A stretch of DNA of 7,801 bases from UBA1740 sp045587025 (GTDB lineage: Bacteria; Bacillota; Clostridia; Oscillospirales; CAG-272): assembly GCA_045587025.1 (NCBI GenBank), contig JAZNBK010000042.1, positions 1 through 7,801 on the forward strand. The letters are read 5' to 3'. Of this stretch, positions 5,458 through 7,801 are shown one piece after another. Within the stretch, counting starts at the first letter, position 1. Each line of letters begins with the position of its first letter. The translations under genes and the position numbers were made by a program. The notes beneath the pieces are model-generated. The model was not told the origin of the DNA. It worked only from the letters and a program-made list of their open reading frames with translations, and searched no databases.

Positions 5458-6582
5458 ATGAATAATAAAGTAAAAAATATCGTAGTTACCTCTGTTTTCG
5501 CATGCCTTATTGCTTTCTTCGTAATTTTATGCGCAGTTAAGTTTACAAATCCCACGTTAAGCTCGGACTCGGAGCGCAGAGATCTCGCGCAGTTTCCCGA
5601 GAATATCACCTGGGAGGGTATAATCGACAAAACCGTAATAAACAAATTCGAGGATTACAGCGTTGACCAATTCCCCTTCCGTGAATTTTTCCGCAGCATC
5701 AAGGCGAGATTTCAACTGTATGCTCTCGGGCTTAAAGAGAATAACGGACTTGCCGTAGAGGACGGATATATCGTGAAGATAGAGCCGGAATTTGACGACA
5801 AGACAGTGGAATACTCGATAAGTCGGCTTAAAGCTTATTACGAGGCGTTTATAAAGGATAACGGGGGCAGACATTTCATCTCACTCGTTCCCGACAAAAA
5901 CTATTTTCTCGGCAGAGATTACGGTTATCCTGCGCCAAACTATGCAGGGCTCGCCGACAAGGTGACGTCAGCGCTCCCCGAGATGCAATATATCGACATT
6001 TTCGACGCACTAAATCTTGGCGATTACTACAAAACCGATACGCACTGGTCACAGGATAAGCTTGACGGCGTTGTGGATAAGCTCGCAGGTGATATGGGAA
6101 TTTCCGACCGCCTTTCAGGCGATTATCGCTTAAACGTTATACCCGGTTTTAAGGGCGTTTACCACGGTCAAAGCGCGCTCAATCCCCCAACGGACGATCT
6201 CGTTTATCTTACAAGCGACGTCCTTGACGGCTGTAAGGTAACCTACTATCCCGAAAACAAGACGGGAGGCATTTATGAGCTCGACAAGGCGAACGGCAGG
6301 GACGGATACGAGATGTTCCTCGGCGGTGTAATTCCGCTTATCCGTATAGACAATCCCGCATCAAGCTCGGGGAAAACGCTCGTTTTATTCCGTGATTCCT
6401 ACGGCTCGAGCATCGCTCCCCTTCTCGTCGAAGCGTACGATACCGTCTATCTTGTAGATATCAGAAGCGCAAGTATTCAAAACCTGACGGGCTGGAAGAT
6501 GATGAGGTTCATCGACTTCAAGGACGCAGACGTTCTCTTCCTTTATAGCGCGCTCGTTCTTAACAGCAAATCATTTAAATAA
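5458..6582 (+). CDS. AlgX/DHHW-type SGNH-fold acyltransferase partner of MBOAT
   Basis: A 374-residue protein with a single N-terminal membrane anchor (about 8-28) and an extracytoplasmic domain. It matches the DHHW / AlgX-AlgJ-like group of SGNH-fold proteins. KTDTHWS (192-198) carries the Asp-His pair D194 and H196, and LFRDSYGSS (310-318) carries the probable nucleophile S314, so a Ser-His-Asp triad can be assembled. The motif reads DTHW, as in AlgX and AlgJ, rather than DHHW. Other conserved-looking segments are SERRDLAQFP (38-47), DYSVDQFPFR (66-75) and LVPDKNYF (143-150). The protein probably takes the acyl group delivered by the MBOAT protein and attaches it to a cell-surface glycan, teichoic acid or exopolysaccharide; the target is inferred only in general terms. 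The gene is the last of its operon, ahead of the shared terminator at 6632-6675. Confidence 0.9.
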   Translation: MNNKVKNIVVTSVFACLIAFFVILCAVKFTNPTLSSDSERRDLAQFPENITWEGIIDKTVINKFEDYSVDQFPFREFFRSIKARFQLYALGLKENNGLAVEDGYIVKIEPEFDDKTVEYSISRLKAYYEAFIKDNGGRHFISLVPDKNYFLGRDYGYPAPNYAGLADKVTSALPEMQYIDIFDALNLGDYYKTDTHWSQDKLDGVVDKLAGDMGISDRLSGDYRLNVIPGFKGVYHGQSALNPPTDDLVYLTSDVLDGCKVTYYPENKTGGIYELDKANGRDGYEMFLGGVIPLIRIDNPASSSGKTLVLFRDSYGSSIAPLLVEAYDTVYLVDIRSASIQNLTGWKMMRFIDFKDADVLFLYSALVLNSKSFK

Positions 6583-6587
6583 TATTT

Positions 6588-6617
6588 TTTAAGAAGCTAC
6601 TCAAAACAATTCTTAAA
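6588..6617. repeat. AT-rich inverted repeat after the AlgX-like gene
   Basis: TTTAAGAA (6588-6595) and TTCTTAAA (6610-6617) form a perfect eight-base inverted repeat with a 14-base loop, just after the stop codon at 6582. It is AT-rich and has no T run after it, so it is at best an mRNA-stabilising or minor structure in front of the main terminator. Confidence 0.35.
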
Positions 6618-6631
6618 GAAAGCAAAAAAAG

Positions 6632-6675
6632 CGACCACTCCATACCCTTTCGTATCGAGTGGTCGTTTTGCTTTT
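6632..6675. terminator. Bidirectional intrinsic terminator between converging operons
   Basis: CGACCACTC (6632-6640) pairs with GAGTGGTCG (6657-6665). After one C/C mismatch, ATAC (6642-6645) pairs with GTAT (6652-6655). On the plus strand TTTTGCTTTT follows; on the minus strand a run of seven T follows after a C. It can end both the acylation operon and the ATP synthase operon. The remaining part of 6583-6771 contains no gene. Confidence 0.9.
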
Positions 6676-6771
6676 AAAAAACGCGGTGTTTTTTATCAAG
6701 TGGAATGTAAAACACTTCACAAAGAAAAAAATCAAACCTTTTCCATTATATGTGCCAAATTAAATTTCATA

Positions 6772-7041
6772 TCAGTCCCGATTTTTCCAGACGAAGCTGC
6801 CGGAAAGAAGAATGACCTTATCCTTGCCGACAGTCAGCACGCCGCCCTCGGTCCGTCCGATTTTTTCACTGCCGTCCTCAAGCTCTATTTTGCAGTCGCA
6901 AGAGGTAACGTAGGAAACGAACGGAATATGTCCCGCCATAACGGCGAGATCTCCCTCCGTGCCGCGTACGCTCAGCTTAACGACCTCGTCGCAGAACAAA
7001 TCGCCCTCAGGTGAGGATATTTTAAGCGAAAATGCCTTCAT
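6772..7041 (-). CDS. atpC: ATP synthase epsilon subunit, short form without C-terminal helices
   Basis: An 89-residue F1 epsilon subunit. It matches the N-terminal beta-sandwich domain throughout: SLKISSPEGDLFCDEVVKLS (5-24), GTEGDLAVMAGHIPFVSYV (27-45) and GGVLTVGKDKVILLSGS (66-82). The beta-sandwich docks epsilon onto gamma and the c ring of the rotor. The usual protein is about 130-140 residues and ends in two helices that bind ATP and can block hydrolysis; here the protein ends right after the sandwich. The sequence after the TGA shows no helical domain in any obvious frame, so this is not a simple recent frameshift. Position confirms identity: its ATG overlaps the atpD stop codon by four bases (ATGA), with AGAGGT seven bases before the start. 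It is the last gene of the operon. Confidence 0.93.
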   Translation of the reverse strand: MKAFSLKISSPEGDLFCDEVVKLSVRGTEGDLAVMAGHIPFVSYVTSCDCKIELEDGSEKIGRTEGGVLTVGKDKVILLSGSFVWKNRD

Positions 7042-7801
7042 TTTGACAACCTCTTTGCTTTTTCTACGGCTTCATCTATCGTGCCCACAAACAGAAAAGC
7101 GGATTCGGGAAGGTCGTCGTGCTTACCTTCTATAATCTCCCTGAAGCCACGAATCGTCTCGGCAAGAGGAACGTAGGTGCCGGGAATACCCGTAAATTTT
7201 TCGGAAACGTCAAACGGCTGAGAAAGGAATCTCTGAATTTTTCTCGCTCTCTGAACTAACAGCTTATCCTCGTCGGACAATTCGTCCATACCCATAATAG
7301 CGATAATATCCATAAGCTCCTTATATCTCTGCAAAATACGCTGAACCTCGCGCGCTACCGAATAATGCTCCTCGCTTAATATGTCGGGAGAAAGAATTCG
7401 GCTCGTGGATTCAAGAGGATCGACGGCGGGGTAGATACCCTGCGAAGCGATGCCTCTCGACAAAACGGTAGTAGCGTCAAGATGCGCGAAGGTGGTAGCA
7501 GGGGCAGGGTCCGTCAGGTCGTCCGCAGGGACGTATACCGCCTGAATAGAGGTGATGGAGCCCTTCTTTGTCGAGGTAATACGCTCCTGGAGAGCGCCCA
7601 TTTCGTTTGCAAGGGTAGGCTGATATCCGACCGCCGACGGCATTCTGCCGAGAAGTGCCGATACCTCACTTCCTGCCTGGGTGAAACGGAAGATGTTATC
7701 AATAAAGAGAAGAACGTCCTGACCTTCCTCGTCACGGAAGTACTCAGCCATGGTAAGTCCCGAAAGACCTACGCGCATACGCGCTCCCGGAGGCTCGTTC
7801 A
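7038..7801 (-). CDS. atpD: F-type ATP synthase beta subunit, C-terminal part (runs off window)
   Basis: The last 253 residues of the catalytic F1 beta subunit; the N-terminal half, including the Walker A P-loop, lies beyond the right edge. The frame is open to the edge, where two bases of a codon are followed by NEPPGARMRVGLSGLTMAEYF, so the methionine at 7778 is internal and not the start. Visible signatures are the Walker B strand VLLFIDN, then FRFTQAGSEVSALLGRMPS, the conserved YVPADDLTDPAPATTFAHLD, the nucleotide-site segment AVDPLESTSR, and MDELSDEDK, this protein's form of the DELSEED lever that contacts gamma. It catalyses ATP synthesis or hydrolysis at the alpha/beta interface in the cytoplasm. 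It is translationally coupled to atpC through a four-base overlap. The codons and motifs look normal. Confidence 0.98.
   Translation of the reverse strand, partial: NEPPGARMRVGLSGLTMAEYFRDEEGQDVLLFIDNIFRFTQAGSEVSALLGRMPSAVGYQPTLANEMGALQERITSTKKGSITSIQAVYVPADDLTDPAPATTFAHLDATTVLSRGIASQGIYPAVDPLESTSRILSPDILSEEHYSVAREVQRILQRYKELMDIIAIMGMDELSDEDKLLVQRARKIQRFLSQPFDVSEKFTGIPGTYVPLAETIRGFREIIEGKHDDLPESAFLFVGTIDEAVEKAKRLSK

Noticed and set aside
3994..6582. A dlt-type teichoic acid D-alanylation operon
   Set aside because: The MBOAT pairs with an AlgX-like DTHW protein, not DltD, and no dltA or dltC is in the window.
6700..7014. A 104-codon plus-strand open frame
   Set aside because: It is antisense to atpC, whose identity is certain from sequence and overlap with atpD.
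7038..7778. Treating the methionine at 7778 as the beta subunit start
   Set aside because: The frame continues to the window edge as NEPPGAR, a conserved internal stretch of the beta subunit, so the gene is cut by the window.

Overview
The window looks like chromosomal DNA of an AT-leaning, Gram-positive, fermentative anaerobe, most likely a gut-type Clostridia. This is inferred from several things: AGGAGG-type ribosome binding sites, perfect TTGACA-N17-TATAAT promoters, GTG starts, a lipoprotein with a short Gram-positive-style signal peptide, an MBOAT/AlgX-like O-acylation pair, and a conserved cysteine-rich membrane protein of a kind I associate with Clostridia. No mobile element, CRISPR array, tRNA or rRNA is visible.

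Layout. Positions 1-243 are non-coding. They hold a short run of small hairpins separated by three exact ATATCGC linkers, then two terminator hairpins, and probably form the 3' end of a plus-strand gene left of the window. Three minus-strand genes follow: a cysteine-rich multi-pass membrane protein (244-1017), a small three-helix membrane protein (1116-1508, GTG start) and a solitary nucleotidyltransferase-fold protein (1782-2939). The last two each have a perfect consensus promoter, and an intrinsic terminator separates them. Positions 2940-3251 are a divergent intergenic region.

On the plus strand, 3252-6582 carries a lipoprotein, an MBOAT O-acyltransferase and an AlgX/DHHW-type membrane-anchored esterase-fold protein. 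The MBOAT and AlgX-like genes are 15 bases apart and together resemble the AlgI/AlgX type of machinery that moves acyl groups across the membrane onto an extracellular polymer. A strong intrinsic terminator lies between the lipoprotein and the MBOAT gene, so the lipoprotein is probably made in excess and the acylation pair is expressed by read-through.

From the right edge, the end of an F-type ATP synthase operon runs leftward: the C-terminal part of the beta subunit (atpD) and an overlapping, unusually short epsilon subunit (atpC) without its C-terminal helical domain. This operon and the acylation operon converge on one bidirectional terminator at 6632-6675.

The most interesting points are the truncated epsilon subunit, the lipoprotein-terminator-MBOAT-AlgX arrangement, the unassigned cysteine-rich membrane protein, and the ATATCGC hairpin run. 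I see no clear evidence of a wholly new multi-gene system.
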